Positions 6,669-15,799 of a stretch of DNA of 17,656 nt are shown piece by piece. The notes beneath the pieces were generated by a model. That model was given only the letters and a program-made list of their open reading frames with translations. It had not been told where the DNA came from and did no database searches. The position numbers and the translations under genes were made by a program. Source of the stretch: an uncultured Eubacteriales bacterium. Lineage in GTDB: Bacteria > Bacillota > Clostridia > Oscillospirales > CAG-272. The stretch spans positions 1 to 17,656 of the forward strand of contig URDS01000048.1 of NCBI GenBank assembly GCA_900546635.1, given 5' to 3'. The stretch's first letter is position 1, and every line of letters begins with the position of its first letter.

Positions 6669-6977
6669 TTACACGACGGTGCCCGGTTCTTCGGTCTCGC
6701 TGTTTTCGTCATAGTCAACCGTATCAAACAGTTCATCCTCAAAATAATCCGCCACACGGTCAAACTCGTCGTCATCGTCGATCGTCACCAGCGTCTCCTC
6801 GCCCGCTTCATCGAGTTCGAGACGCAAAATCACATATTCATCAGAGCCCTCCTCAACCGGAACAAGCGCAAGATAGGTTTTGCCCTCAAATTCGCAGGAA
6901 CCGATCAGTTCAAACTCGCTTTCCTTACCTGTCTCGTCCGTAAGGGTATAAATATCACCGTCATAGATCTCATCCAT
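6669..6977 (-). CDS. DUF1292 family protein (YrzB-like)
   Basis: This is a 102-residue, very acidic small protein of the DUF1292 family, widespread in Firmicutes and without a known biochemical role. The family core is visible as IYTLTDETGKESEFELIGSC, FEGKTYLALVPVEE and DEYVILRLELDE, followed by a beta-rich region. The Asp/Glu-rich tail (IDDDDEFDRVADYFEDELFD) is typical. The ATG at 6975-6977 has AAAGGACGG upstream and a consensus promoter at 7013-7041. In many Firmicutes this gene sits with alaS and the Holliday-junction resolvase-like gene; here it lies between hemW and the 6S RNA gene. It stands alone behind its own promoter, though no terminator was seen after hemW, so it may also receive read-through. 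Confidence 0.87.
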   Translation of the reverse strand: MDEIYDGDIYTLTDETGKESEFELIGSCEFEGKTYLALVPVEEGSDEYVILRLELDEAGEETLVTIDDDDEFDRVADYFEDELFDTVDYDENSETEEPGTVV

Positions 6978-7012
6978 GCTTCAAAAACCGTCCTTTCGGT
7001 ATTTCTGCTTTT

Positions 7013-7041
7013 ATTGTATCAGGCCGCGCACGGCATGTCAA
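7013..7041 (-). promoter_or_regulatory. Consensus promoter of the DUF1292 gene
   Basis: On the minus strand a perfect -35 TTGACA (complement of 7036-7041) is followed after 17 bases by TACAAT (complement of 7013-7018). Transcription would start near 7006, leaving a leader of about 30 bases with the AAAGGACGG ribosome binding site. Confidence 0.78.
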
Positions 7042-7135
7042 GCGGTTGCGAAAAAAACCATTCGACAAAAGAAAAGTTTAACGCGCTCTACACTCGACAC
7101 ACACCGCCAAATCAATCGCTATTCAAAAACAAACC

Positions 7136-8287
7136 TCAAAAATCCAAAATTTCCGATAAAATATAATTGCTGACGTACATGCCTTTGGGCGTGAACGCAC
7201 AGTGCTTTCCGTCCAGTATCAGAAAGCCGCCGTCCCGAAACCGTTCAAGTTTTTTTCCGTACTTCGCCATGAAATCACGGCCGAACGCCGTGCGGTACTC
7301 GGCAAAATCCACGCCGGAAAACAGCCGCATATGCAGCATGACGTATTCATTTTCCTGCGTGAACACATCGATATCGCTGCACTCGGAAAGAATAGCGGTC
7401 ATACTGCGCGGCGTCTCCATTTCCTGCATATACGCTTCCATATCCGAAACATAGGCATACCGCTGATTTTTGAAATACGAATGCGCGGAAACGCCGAATC
7501 CGAGATAAGGCAGCCCCGTCCAATAGCGCATATTGTGCCTTGACGCAAAGCCATGGCGGGCGAAATTGCTGATTTCATAATGCGCATACCCCTCTTTGCG
7601 AAGCACCGAATCCGCCATGCGGTACATCGCATACTCAGTCTCCTCATCGGGCAGCGGCAGACGCTGCCGCTCCTGCCAAAATCGGGTGCCCTCCTCGATT
7701 TTCAACCCGTACGCCGATATATGTTCGGGGGACAGCGCGCACACAAAGCGCAGCGTCTCGGCAAAGCTCTCCTTGGTCTGATGGGGAATCCCGTACATCA
7801 GATCGACATTGATATTTTTAAATCCCGCCGCGCGCGCCGCATGAAAGCTCTCTTCAAAATCCGCGCGGGTATGAATGCGGCCGAGCGCGCGCAGTTCTTT
7901 GTCCGACGCGCTTTGAAGTCCGAACGAAACGCGGTTGATACCGGCGCGCCGCATCGCGCGCAGATCGCCCTTGTCCACCGTGCCCGGATTGGCCTCGATC
8001 GTAATCTCCGCGTTTTTATCCACAAAAAAGCACTCGAATACGCACGCCATCAAAGCCCGAAGCTGCTTTTTCTCCAAAAGCGTCGGCGTGCCGCCGCCGA
8101 TATATACCGTATCTACCGAAAATTCATGCGCCGCCGCCTCAAAGTCCTGCATATTGAGCATCAGCGCGTTCAGATAACGCGCGACCTCTTCCCGCTGCCT
8201 CGGCGGATGCGAGCAAAAATCGCAGTACGCGCACTTGCTTTTGCAAAACGGTATATGAATATAAATGCCCAGACGCTGCTTTTCCAT
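7136..8287 (-). CDS. hemW: Radical SAM protein HemW (heme chaperone, HemN-like)
   Basis: HemW is a radical SAM family protein now regarded as a heme-binding chaperone rather than a coproporphyrinogen oxidase. The 383-residue protein has the family length. The cluster motif C15-x3-C19-x2-C22 lies in IYIHIPFCKSKCAYCDFCS. Next come the SAM-binding glycine motif VYIGGGTPTLL, then ITIEANPGTV, RVSFGLQSASDKELRALGR, NINVDLMYGIPHQT and AYGLKIEEGT. The HemW-type C-terminal domain (ISNFARHGFASRHNMRYWTG) completes it. The ATG at 8285-8287 has GGAGGA upstream; the frame stays open 60 codons further, but that extension lies inside lepA in another frame. The gene begins 25 bases after the lepA stop, the common lepA-hemW order in Firmicutes. 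No clear terminator follows. Confidence 0.94.
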   Translation of the reverse strand: MEKQRLGIYIHIPFCKSKCAYCDFCSHPPRQREEVARYLNALMLNMQDFEAAAHEFSVDTVYIGGGTPTLLEKKQLRALMACVFECFFVDKNAEITIEANPGTVDKGDLRAMRRAGINRVSFGLQSASDKELRALGRIHTRADFEESFHAARAAGFKNINVDLMYGIPHQTKESFAETLRFVCALSPEHISAYGLKIEEGTRFWQERQRLPLPDEETEYAMYRMADSVLRKEGYAHYEISNFARHGFASRHNMRYWTGLPYLGFGVSAHSYFKNQRYAYVSDMEAYMQEMETPRSMTAILSECSDIDVFTQENEYVMLHMRLFSGVDFAEYRTAFGRDFMAKYGKKLERFRDGGFLILDGKHCAFTPKGMYVSNYILSEILDF

Positions 8288-8312
8288 GCTTCCTCCGTAC
8301 CGGTTACGCCGG

Positions 8313-10127
<1,815 letters not shown>

Positions 10128-10313
10128 TTTTTTGCACCCTTAGCCTTATTCAGAAATAAAATTTATGTCTGTATCTCTCGCTTTTCAAATCGCTTTGCGC
10201 CCGGGAAGCCATACACGCCGAACGCCTCTGCAAAAACGCAGCCGCGAAAAGCGGCGCGCATTCCGGCCGCCGCGCTTTTCCCGGAGCTTCGGGAAAAAGT
10301 CCGTGCGGCCGAT
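10128..10313 (-). other. Leader of lepA with three predicted hairpins
   Basis: If transcription starts near 10313, the leader is about 185 bases. It holds TTTTCCCG/CGGGAAAA (10276-10283 with 10290-10297), GCCGC/GCGGC (10241-10245 with 10251-10255) and the overlapping CTGC/GCAG (10228-10231 with 10238-10241), each with a short loop. None is followed by a U tract, so they do not look like terminators. No protein-coding signal was seen. Confidence 0.4.
10160..10188 (-). promoter_or_regulatory. Possible proximal promoter of lepA
   Basis: On the minus strand TTGAAA (complement of 10183-10188) and TAAATT (complement of 10160-10165) are separated by 17 bases. The -10 box is imperfect, and the distal promoter at 10320-10348 looks better. 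Confidence 0.35.
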
Positions 10314-10355
10314 ATACACAGTATATCAATTTTCCGCCTTTAAATCAAGAGTCCC
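10311..10355 (-). promoter_or_regulatory. Distal lepA promoter with a dyad over -10 and start site
   Basis: On the minus strand TTGATT (complement of 10343-10348) and TATACT (complement of 10320-10325) are 17 bases apart. The stretch GGGACTCTTGA (complement of 10345-10355) covers the -35. The arms GATATAC and GTATATC (10311-10317, 10321-10327) form a dyad across -10 and the start site. The same parts occur in front of gpmI. The -35 overlaps the stop codon of the DUF1848 gene. Confidence 0.6.
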
Positions 10356-11298
10356 CAACATTATTTTTACTTTGCCGGCTTCGCTTTTCCAAAAGAAAAC
10401 TTTTCTGATTTCCGGCCTGCACGGTGTCTTCCGGCAAAATGTTCCCCAAAAGCAGCGGCGAATCCGGGTCGTGCAGCCGATAATTTTCAAATGCCTTTTT
10501 CGGATTGATGTTCGCATAGCAATATTTGCAGCCGTTCATGCAGGTGTCATACGCGCCGACATCCCGGTTTTCGGCGCAGCCGCAGCCCGGACGTTTGCCC
10601 TTATGCTTCAGCTTGCGAAAACGCAGGTGATTGGCCTCTCCCAGAATATCCAGCGTCATGCACCCCGAACTCTGAACGCCGAATCGGGTAAAATCCCCGC
10701 ACAGCCCGCAGGTTTGAACCGGCATGCCAAGCTTCTCGGCCACAAGGCCGAAATGTTTTGCAAGCATATCCTTGTCCGCATCGGTAAGCGGGATCAGGTC
10801 CGGCATATTCGCCCGGACTTTCTTATACATTTCCACAAAATTAAAGATGCAGCGGTCGATATGGGAACAAAGCCACGCCGCCATGTCTTCAAACGCCTGC
10901 ATATGGGTTTGCACGGTATACGTTTCGGTCAGCAAAATCGGATCATACCGCCACGCGACCCGTTCGCGCCCTACGGCTTCGGAAAGCCGAGCAAGCGTTT
11001 CAATGCTCTCCGAAACAGACGGAACGCCCGGCTCAAGGTCCTTTCCGTACGCCGTAATCGTGTAATAGAAATAAGTAGGAAAACGCTCGGTAATCTCCCG
11101 GATACGCGGCAGAAGCGGCGCGTAATTTTTGGAAAAGAAGACAACGCAGTCCACCGTGTCGGGCGACAGTTCGTACCGGGTGACTTTGCTCGGAAACAGC
11201 GGATTCCGGGAAAGTACATATCCCTCCGAAAAGCGTTTCAGCAGCCAATCGGAATAATACTGCGCGACATCCGTGCGTCCGCTTATATTGAGAATCAT
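10345..11298 (-). CDS. DUF1848 family protein with a C-terminal radical-SAM-like cysteine motif
   Basis: This 317-residue protein belongs to DUF1848, a family without known biochemistry. Family signatures are NISGRTDVAQYYSDW near the N-terminus, GYVLSRNPLFPSKVTRY, DCVVFFSKNYAPLL, YYTITAYGKDLEP, VAWRYDPILLT and FNFVEMY. The C-terminal third is cysteine-rich: Cys197/Cys200 (CGLC), Cys213, Cys239/Cys241, then C253-x3-C257-x2-C260 in DVGAYDTCMNGCKYCYAN. The last spacing equals the radical SAM iron-sulfur motif but lies at the C-terminal side instead of the N-terminus. It presumably binds an Fe-S cluster; a reaction cannot be assigned. The ATG at 11296-11298 is chosen for GGGGAGG a few bases upstream; a longer frame to 11337 has no such site. 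It lies upstream of lepA, which starts from a promoter at its 3' end. Confidence 0.88.
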   Translation of the reverse strand: MILNISGRTDVAQYYSDWLLKRFSEGYVLSRNPLFPSKVTRYELSPDTVDCVVFFSKNYAPLLPRIREITERFPTYFYYTITAYGKDLEPGVPSVSESIETLARLSEAVGRERVAWRYDPILLTETYTVQTHMQAFEDMAAWLCSHIDRCIFNFVEMYKKVRANMPDLIPLTDADKDMLAKHFGLVAEKLGMPVQTCGLCGDFTRFGVQSSGCMTLDILGEANHLRFRKLKHKGKRPGCGCAENRDVGAYDTCMNGCKYCYANINPKKAFENYRLHDPDSPLLLGNILPEDTVQAGNQKSFLLEKRSRQSKNNVGDS

Positions 11299-11390
11299 CC
11301 AAAACCTCCCCGCGTTCGCTGCGCACAGCGCACGCACGCTTTGATCTTGCCCGGCTCAAAAGCTGCATAAAACCGACATCGGGTAGTTTC

Positions 11391-11419
11391 AGTATACCAT
11401 ACCGCTCCGGCCTCGTCAT
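11391..11419 (-). promoter_or_regulatory. Promoter of the DUF1848 gene
   Basis: On the minus strand TATACT (complement of 11391-11396) is preceded by TGG, an extended -10. ATGACG lies 17 bases upstream (complement of 11414-11419), matching four of six -35 positions. The leader to the ATG would be about 85 bases. Confidence 0.52.
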
Positions 11420-11505
11420 CCCCAAAACCGTATTTTTTCAAAATTCAACAAATATCGGTTTTGACCTTTCAAACCGGAAAAATTCCCTTTATAAAAAATT
11501 CGGAT

Positions 11506-11527
11506 GTTTCAACAGAATTTGTGAAAC
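11506..11527. repeat. Inverted repeat in the DUF1848/GH43 divergent region
   Basis: GTTTCA (11506-11511) and TGAAAC (11522-11527) are perfect inverted arms 10 bases apart, just upstream of the GH43 promoter. It could be an operator, but six-base arms in A/T-rich DNA are also expected by chance. The rest of 11420-11541 is A/T-rich with nothing else supported. Confidence 0.25.
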
Positions 11528-11541
11528 TTCTCTCAGCCGCC

Positions 11542-11570
11542 TTGAAAACAACTGTGCGAAATGGTATATT
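11542..11570 (+). promoter_or_regulatory. Promoter of the GH43 gene, extended -10 type
   Basis: TTGAAA (11542-11547) and TATATT (11565-11570) are 17 bases apart with TGG directly before the -10. Transcription would start near 11577, leaving a leader of about 130 bases before the ATG, in which I see no clear further element. Confidence 0.66.
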
Positions 11571-11705
11571 TTCAATAAGGGGTACGGGTCCGCGGTCAGC
11601 CGGTTGTTTCTTTCGGCACAGAACCGCCGTTTATCTGCAAAGCTCACCGTCAAAACAACATAAAAACACGATACGATATGCCCCGACTTTTTGTGGAGGT
11701 TCTGT

Positions 11706-14492
11706 ATGAAACGAAAATTCAAACTTCTGTTGTTGCTCACACTCGCCTGCGCGGCGCTGACCGCGCTCCCGACTCTGGCAGCCGATCCGGCGCAGCCCAC
11801 GGTATATGTAGCCGGCTGGGGAAACGACAGCGCGGCGGGTACCAGCGCCGACGCGCCGTTTAAAACCCTGTATGCCGCTGCGCGCGCCCTGCCCTCCGGC
11901 GGCCGGATCGTCCTCTGCGGCGCACTGACGCAAACGGCAACCGAACTGCCGGCCACAGACGGTCTTCTCACCATCACAAGCGTAGCCGATAAAGATTACC
12001 GCACAGCTGAAAACGGAAGCGCCGTCTTATCCCTCGGCGGCAATCTTTCCCTGCGCGGTCCGGTTGAATTTGAAAATATCAATCTCACGGCGACCGTGAA
12101 AAATCTCGTCATCCTCTGTCACGGCAATTACACGCGCATGGGCGAGGGGATCACCACCGCGGCTGTGGGTGAGGGCGTGCTCTTGCCGGGTATCACCGCG
12201 GGTTCCACCGGCGCGGCGTCCTCCGACGGCGCCTATCTTGAAATTTGCAGCGGAGACTGGTACCGTATTCGCGGCGGCGCGCGCGGCACTTCCTCCGTAG
12301 CGCAGGCGGGCGATGTCTTTATCACCATCCGGGGCGGCAGCTTCGGCAGTACGTTTGACCTCGGCGGCGATTCTCCCTGTATCGGAAACGCCTATCTGCG
12401 CGTATACGGCGGACAGTTCAAAGCCAGCGTAAACGGCGCAAGCGCAGTCAATACCGACGGAAACATCACCGTCTCTTTATACGGCGGCAGTTTCAGTTCC
12501 GGAATCCGCATCAGCCGAGGCGGCGCGCTGAACGGCAATTTTACCGTCAACGCTTTCACCGATCTGTCCGCTTCGGTCAGCGCCGGCACCGGGACGATGA
12601 CCGGCGAAAAAACGTTAAATGTGCTGGAGGGCAAAACAGCCAATATCTCAGGTTTTACACGCCAAACGATAGACGAAGCCGCCTATCAGGCCATGGTCGC
12701 GCAAGAAGAACAGCTTTTTGACGCGGCCAGGGCAGCCAAACTCCCGGAATCCGAAAACGCTTTTGAGAGCCGGGATATGACGCCGTCGGGCAGCGCCGAA
12801 AAAGTCGTGTTCGGCGCCGAAAATATAAACTACGGCGACTTGAACGAGGACGGATACCTGTCGATCAATGATGTTCTGACGGCCTTCCGAATGATGGTCT
12901 CGGGAAAATACGAAGCCATCGCCGACTCCAACTTCGACGGGCGCATCACTTCCGAGGATGCCATGATGATTCTTTGGGGGATTCTAAACGATCAGCGCCG
13001 TCTGTTTCCCCAAGCGCCCGAAAACCTGATTTCAAGTTCCCTTGATCTGTACGGGGGCGCTATTGCAAACGGCGGCGCCATCGAACAAGGATTTGCGTTC
13101 GGTTCGACCGCCGAATCCGCTTATACCCTCTCCGCCGCGGGCATTCCCAAAGAGCACGCCAAGATTGGCCTGTACTTCGGCTGCGATCTGTCCGGGGGAC
13201 CGAGCGCGCTTGACGGCTACTACTTTGAAATTGACGCCGACGCCTCTTCTGCAACGCTGTACACCGTGAAAAACGGCAGTTACCGCGTCACCGCCAGACG
13301 TACAGTCGAAATATTCGACACACCGGCACGGCTGCGCGTAGTTTATCGCAATAACTGGGCCGATCTCTATTTTGAAAACAACATCTTCGACAACTCACCC
13401 TATCCGATCTTCAACCTCGCGCTTCAGAGCGACGGAAACGGCGTCGGGGCGTATACGGAAAACGCGCGCGTTTCCCTGCCGGCCGTCACAGCCGCGGAAA
13501 GCCTTTCCGAAAGCGGCTACACAAACACGCTGCTCGAAAACTTCACCGACCCGGAAATTTTCTTTGCGGACGGCCGATACTACCTTTACGGCACGCAGGG
13601 AAACACCGCAAACAGCGGCGTGAAATGCTATTCTACGACGAATTTCCGCACGTTCCGGGATGAGGGCTTTGCGCTGCATGCCGGCGATGCGTTCGGCGAC
13701 GGCATATTCAAAGCGGCCAATATCGTTTACTATAACGGTATGTATTATATGTTCTATATGGCGGAATCGAACGCGCTCGGAACCTCGGTGACCGCCTGCG
13801 CCGCCTCGCCGTCTCTGACCGGCCCGTTTAAAAATGACGATAAAACGCCGCTCACAAACGATAAAGACTTCATCGGCGGACAGCCTTTCGTTGACAGCGA
13901 CGGCTCTGTTTATCTGGTATATACCCGCACAACGGGCGGAAACCGCCTGTACGGTGCAAAGATTTCCCTAAGCGACGGAAAAGCGGAAATCGACCTTTCC
14001 ACAGAAACGCTTCTTCTTGAGCCGACCGAGCCGTGGGAAAATGCCAAAGCCTCGGTTGTGGAGTGCGGTTATATCATCCGCCACGGCAATCTCTATTATC
14101 TGATGTATTCCGGCGGAAACTATAACTCAACCTACGGCACAGGCTATGCAACCGCAGAAAGTCCGCTCGGCCCCTACACAAAATACGATAAAAACCCGGT
14201 CCTGACCTCAAACGACCAGGCGTTCGGCGTCGGCGCGTCCACCGTGTTTACATCACCCGACGGCAGCGAGCATTTCATCCTGTATCTGCGCAACTTCTCT
14301 CCGACGGTCACAAGACCGCTCTGCACCGGAATGGATCGCATCAAATTTGTACGCAATCCGAACGGCGGACCCGACCTGATTTCCATCAGCGGGCCGACGG
14401 TCACAAAACAGCCGCTTCCCTCCGGACTGAGCAATATCGAAGCTTTTGTTTCCGATCCCGAAACCTATCAAAAATCCCGATTTATCTGGTAG
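11706..14492 (+). CDS. Secreted multidomain glycoside hydrolase family 43-like protein with beta-helix-like and dockerin-like regions
   Basis: This 928-residue protein starts with a signal peptide (MKRKFKLLLLLTLACAALTA, predicted cleavage after Ala25 or Ala26). Residues about 32-330 look like a right-handed beta-helix: the VYVAGWGNDSAAGTSADAPF opening, then repeats such as ITIRGGSFG, LRVYGGQF and VSLYGGSF. Residues about 375-430 hold two dockerin-like calcium loops (GDLNEDGYLSINDVL from Gly377 and DSNFDGRITSEDAMM from Asp407). A beta-sandwich-like region covers about 440-605. The GH43 five-bladed propeller begins at DPEIFFADGRYYLYGT, with Asp615 as likely general base and Glu786 (SVVECGYIIRHG) as likely general acid. 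Such enzymes usually cut arabinose- or xylose-containing polysaccharides outside the cell. The expected third Asp appears replaced (IGGQPFVDSDG, 723-733). The ATG at 11706 has GGAGG upstream. The gene stands alone. Confidence 0.86.
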   Translation: MKRKFKLLLLLTLACAALTALPTLAADPAQPTVYVAGWGNDSAAGTSADAPFKTLYAAARALPSGGRIVLCGALTQTATELPATDGLLTITSVADKDYRTAENGSAVLSLGGNLSLRGPVEFENINLTATVKNLVILCHGNYTRMGEGITTAAVGEGVLLPGITAGSTGAASSDGAYLEICSGDWYRIRGGARGTSSVAQAGDVFITIRGGSFGSTFDLGGDSPCIGNAYLRVYGGQFKASVNGASAVNTDGNITVSLYGGSFSSGIRISRGGALNGNFTVNAFTDLSASVSAGTGTMTGEKTLNVLEGKTANISGFTRQTIDEAAYQAMVAQEEQLFDAARAAKLPESENAFESRDMTPSGSAEKVVFGAENINYGDLNEDGYLSINDVLTAFRMMVSGKYEAIADSNFDGRITSEDAMMILWGILNDQRRLFPQAPENLISSSLDLYGGAIANGGAIEQGFAFGSTAESAYTLSAAGIPKEHAKIGLYFGCDLSGGPSALDGYYFEIDADASSATLYTVKNGSYRVTARRTVEIFDTPARLRVVYRNNWADLYFENNIFDNSPYPIFNLALQSDGNGVGAYTENARVSLPAVTAAESLSESGYTNTLLENFTDPEIFFADGRYYLYGTQGNTANSGVKCYSTTNFRTFRDEGFALHAGDAFGDGIFKAANIVYYNGMYYMFYMAESNALGTSVTACAASPSLTGPFKNDDKTPLTNDKDFIGGQPFVDSDGSVYLVYTRTTGGNRLYGAKISLSDGKAEIDLSTETLLLEPTEPWENAKASVVECGYIIRHGNLYYLMYSGGNYNSTYGTGYATAESPLGPYTKYDKNPVLTSNDQAFGVGASTVFTSPDGSEHFILYLRNFSPTVTRPLCTGMDRIKFVRNPNGGPDLISISGPTVTKQPLPSGLSNIEAFVSDPETYQKSRFIW

Positions 14493-14508
14493 ATAGAACA
14501 GCAAAAGA

Positions 14509-14532
14509 GGCGGAAAACCAAAGTTTTCCGCC
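14509..14532 (+). other. Hairpin just after the GH43 stop
   Basis: GGCGGAAAA (14509-14517) pairs perfectly with TTTTCCGCC (14524-14532) around a six-base loop, 16 bases after the stop codon. No T tract follows, so it may protect the mRNA 3' end or work together with the terminator downstream. Confidence 0.5.
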
Positions 14533-14597
14533 GGATAAAGGCGGTGCATGTCCGCCTTGTAAACAAATTTGATTTGCAGTTTTCACTTTACCAACAG

Positions 14598-14640
14598 CGA
14601 GAGCGCCGGAATAAAATTCCGGCGCTCTCGGTTTTCTGTC
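14598..14640 (+). terminator. Terminator of the GH43 gene
   Basis: A perfect 15-bp stem pairs CGAGAGCGCCGGAAT (14598-14612) with ATTCCGGCGCTCTCG (14616-14630) around AAA. The T-rich tail GTTTTCTGTC follows. The opposite strand lacks a T tract, so it serves plus-strand transcripts. Confidence 0.77.
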
Positions 14641-14675
14641 TTTCCGCCGTCAGGCAAACGCATTTCGGCAAAGCG

Positions 14676-15155
14676 TCAAATCAAAAGCAGCATGGCAAGA
14701 ATCAGCACAATATCTTCATTGCCCTCTTTGCCCATCAGAAGCACAATCAGACCGATCAGCAAAAAATCTTCCAGGTCAAAGCCCGCATTTCCACGCCCGT
14801 GCAGCATTTCCAAGAGGCTGCTCAGCGGATTTTTTGCGTTTTTTGCTCCGCAGTCATCGCATTTTTCTCTTCGGCACTCCGAATCATCTCTGTCAAGAGA
14901 GATATGCGCCGCAGGCACGGTTTCATTCGCCTCCGCGTTTTCCGTTTCCAAAACGGAGTCTTCCGGCTCTTGCGGCGGTTCGGGCTGTACGGGCAGCGCT
15001 TGCGGAATGCGCACCGGCGTTTCAGTTTGCTGCATCTGCGATCTTCTTTCCCCGGACGCAGGCCATGATGCCGGCATGACCGGCATCGGCATAGGCCCCG
15101 CAAGTCCGGGGCGAAATGCGTTCCCGCTGTAATTTTTCGGAACGCTGATATACAT
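14676..15155 (-). CDS. Unrecognised protein with Pro-rich middle, Cys motif and hydrophobic tail (third gene of trio)
   Basis: This 159-residue protein is not recognised. It opens with MYISVPKNYSGNAF, followed by a Met/Pro-rich, probably disordered stretch (about 16-66) and an acidic stretch (67-92). A possible metal-binding cluster follows, C94-x4-C99-x2-C102. A short helix (PLSSLLEMLHG) leads to a tail with two hydrophobic runs (FLLIGLIVLLMG and IVLILAMLLLI) split by KEGNED. Each run is about 11-12 residues, short for a membrane helix, so a membrane hairpin or hydrophobic oligomer is possible. The ATG at 15153-15155 is preferred over the adjacent TTG because it sits 7 bases after GGAGG. Its A is shared with the TGA of the upstream gene (TGATG), which implies translational coupling. 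No function is proposed. Confidence 0.75.
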   Translation of the reverse strand: MYISVPKNYSGNAFRPGLAGPMPMPVMPASWPASGERRSQMQQTETPVRIPQALPVQPEPPQEPEDSVLETENAEANETVPAAHISLDRDDSECRREKCDDCGAKNAKNPLSSLLEMLHGRGNAGFDLEDFLLIGLIVLLMGKEGNEDIVLILAMLLLI

Positions 15156-15577
15156 CAAATCACCTCCGAAAGCAAGTCGATCAGGGTGGATACCTTGATA
15201 ATATAGTCAAGTGTCTCTTTGCGCCCATCTGATAAATAAGGCTTTAGCGCATTTAAGAGCGCGCATCGCTTAGACAGTCCCGGATGCGGATGTTTTCCGC
15301 CGACGCCTGAAGAAAGCAGTCCCGCCGCAAGCGACGCGGCATCCGCCGGCGTCTGTTTTGCCGCCGACTCCATACTGTCCGCCGCTGTATCGTCCGCCGC
15401 TTTTGCGTGTACGTTCTCAGCGGCGCCCGATTTTTCCGCTTTCATTTCCGCCATCACCGGAGCCAACGCTTCCATGATCCGCGGCAGTTTTGAGGCGATT
15501 TCCGGATTCTGAAGCAGAGAGGAAAAACCCCCTCCCGAAAGAATATTTTCTATGTTCTTATCCGTTGCTTCCTGCAT
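15155..15577 (-). CDS. Unrecognised alpha-helical protein (second gene of trio)
   Basis: This 140-residue protein is not recognised and has no signal peptide or membrane segment. Residues 1-46 are predicted helical with a Gly-rich kink (NILSGGGFSSLLQNPEIASK, then LPRIMEALAPVMAEMK). Residues 47-88 are Ala-rich and low complexity, likely a flexible linker. The C-terminal part, KRCALLNALKPYLSDGRKET followed by LDYIIKVSTLIDLLSEVI, forms a second helical unit that looks like the conserved core. The ATG at 15575-15577 lies 3 bases after the stop of the 72-residue gene, whose final codons contain this gene's ribosome binding site (AAGGAG running into the TGA). Its own stop overlaps the start of the next gene by one base. 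The coupling suggests that the three products are made in fixed ratio. Confidence 0.76.
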   Translation of the reverse strand: MQEATDKNIENILSGGGFSSLLQNPEIASKLPRIMEALAPVMAEMKAEKSGAAENVHAKAADDTAADSMESAAKQTPADAASLAAGLLSSGVGGKHPHPGLSKRCALLNALKPYLSDGRKETLDYIIKVSTLIDLLSEVI

Positions 15578-15580
15578 AAC

Positions 15581-15799
15581 TCACTCCTTGCGATATCCCT
15601 CAAGGATACCCTTGGCGCGCGCGATATCGTCGTCCGTGGCGCCCATCATGGCCTGACGCAGCGAAGCAAGCTGCTCCGAATCAAATGTGACGGAACCAAT
15701 ATCGACGCCGGAGGCTGCTGCGATCATCCGAATCGAAGCCGTAAGAGACGCATCGTCCATTGCGGCAAGCTTCGCCATCATATTTTTATCGATTTTCAT
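15581..15799 (-). CDS. Unrecognised 72-residue helical protein (first gene of trio)
   Basis: This small soluble protein of 72 residues is not recognised. It starts MKIDKNMMAKLAAMDDASLT and continues with a helix (ASIRMIAAASGVDIG), then FDSEQLASLRQAMMGATDDD and IARAKGILEGYRKE. The whole chain looks helical, with a short hinge near GVDIGSVTF; the second half resembles a small protein-protein interaction bundle. There is no signal peptide, membrane segment or cysteine. The ATG at 15797-15799 has AAAGGAG upstream (complement within 15800-15820). It is first in a run of three genes with 3-base and 1-base junctions. It diverges from the phosphoesterase gene, with a 73-base shared intergenic region that must hold both promoters. 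Confidence 0.75.
   Translation of the reverse strand: MKIDKNMMAKLAAMDDASLTASIRMIAAASGVDIGSVTFDSEQLASLRQAMMGATDDDIARAKGILEGYRKE

Noticed and set aside
14676..15155. Zinc-finger assignment from C94-x4-C99-x2-C102
   Set aside because: Only three cysteines and no matching fourth ligand were seen; too little for a domain call.
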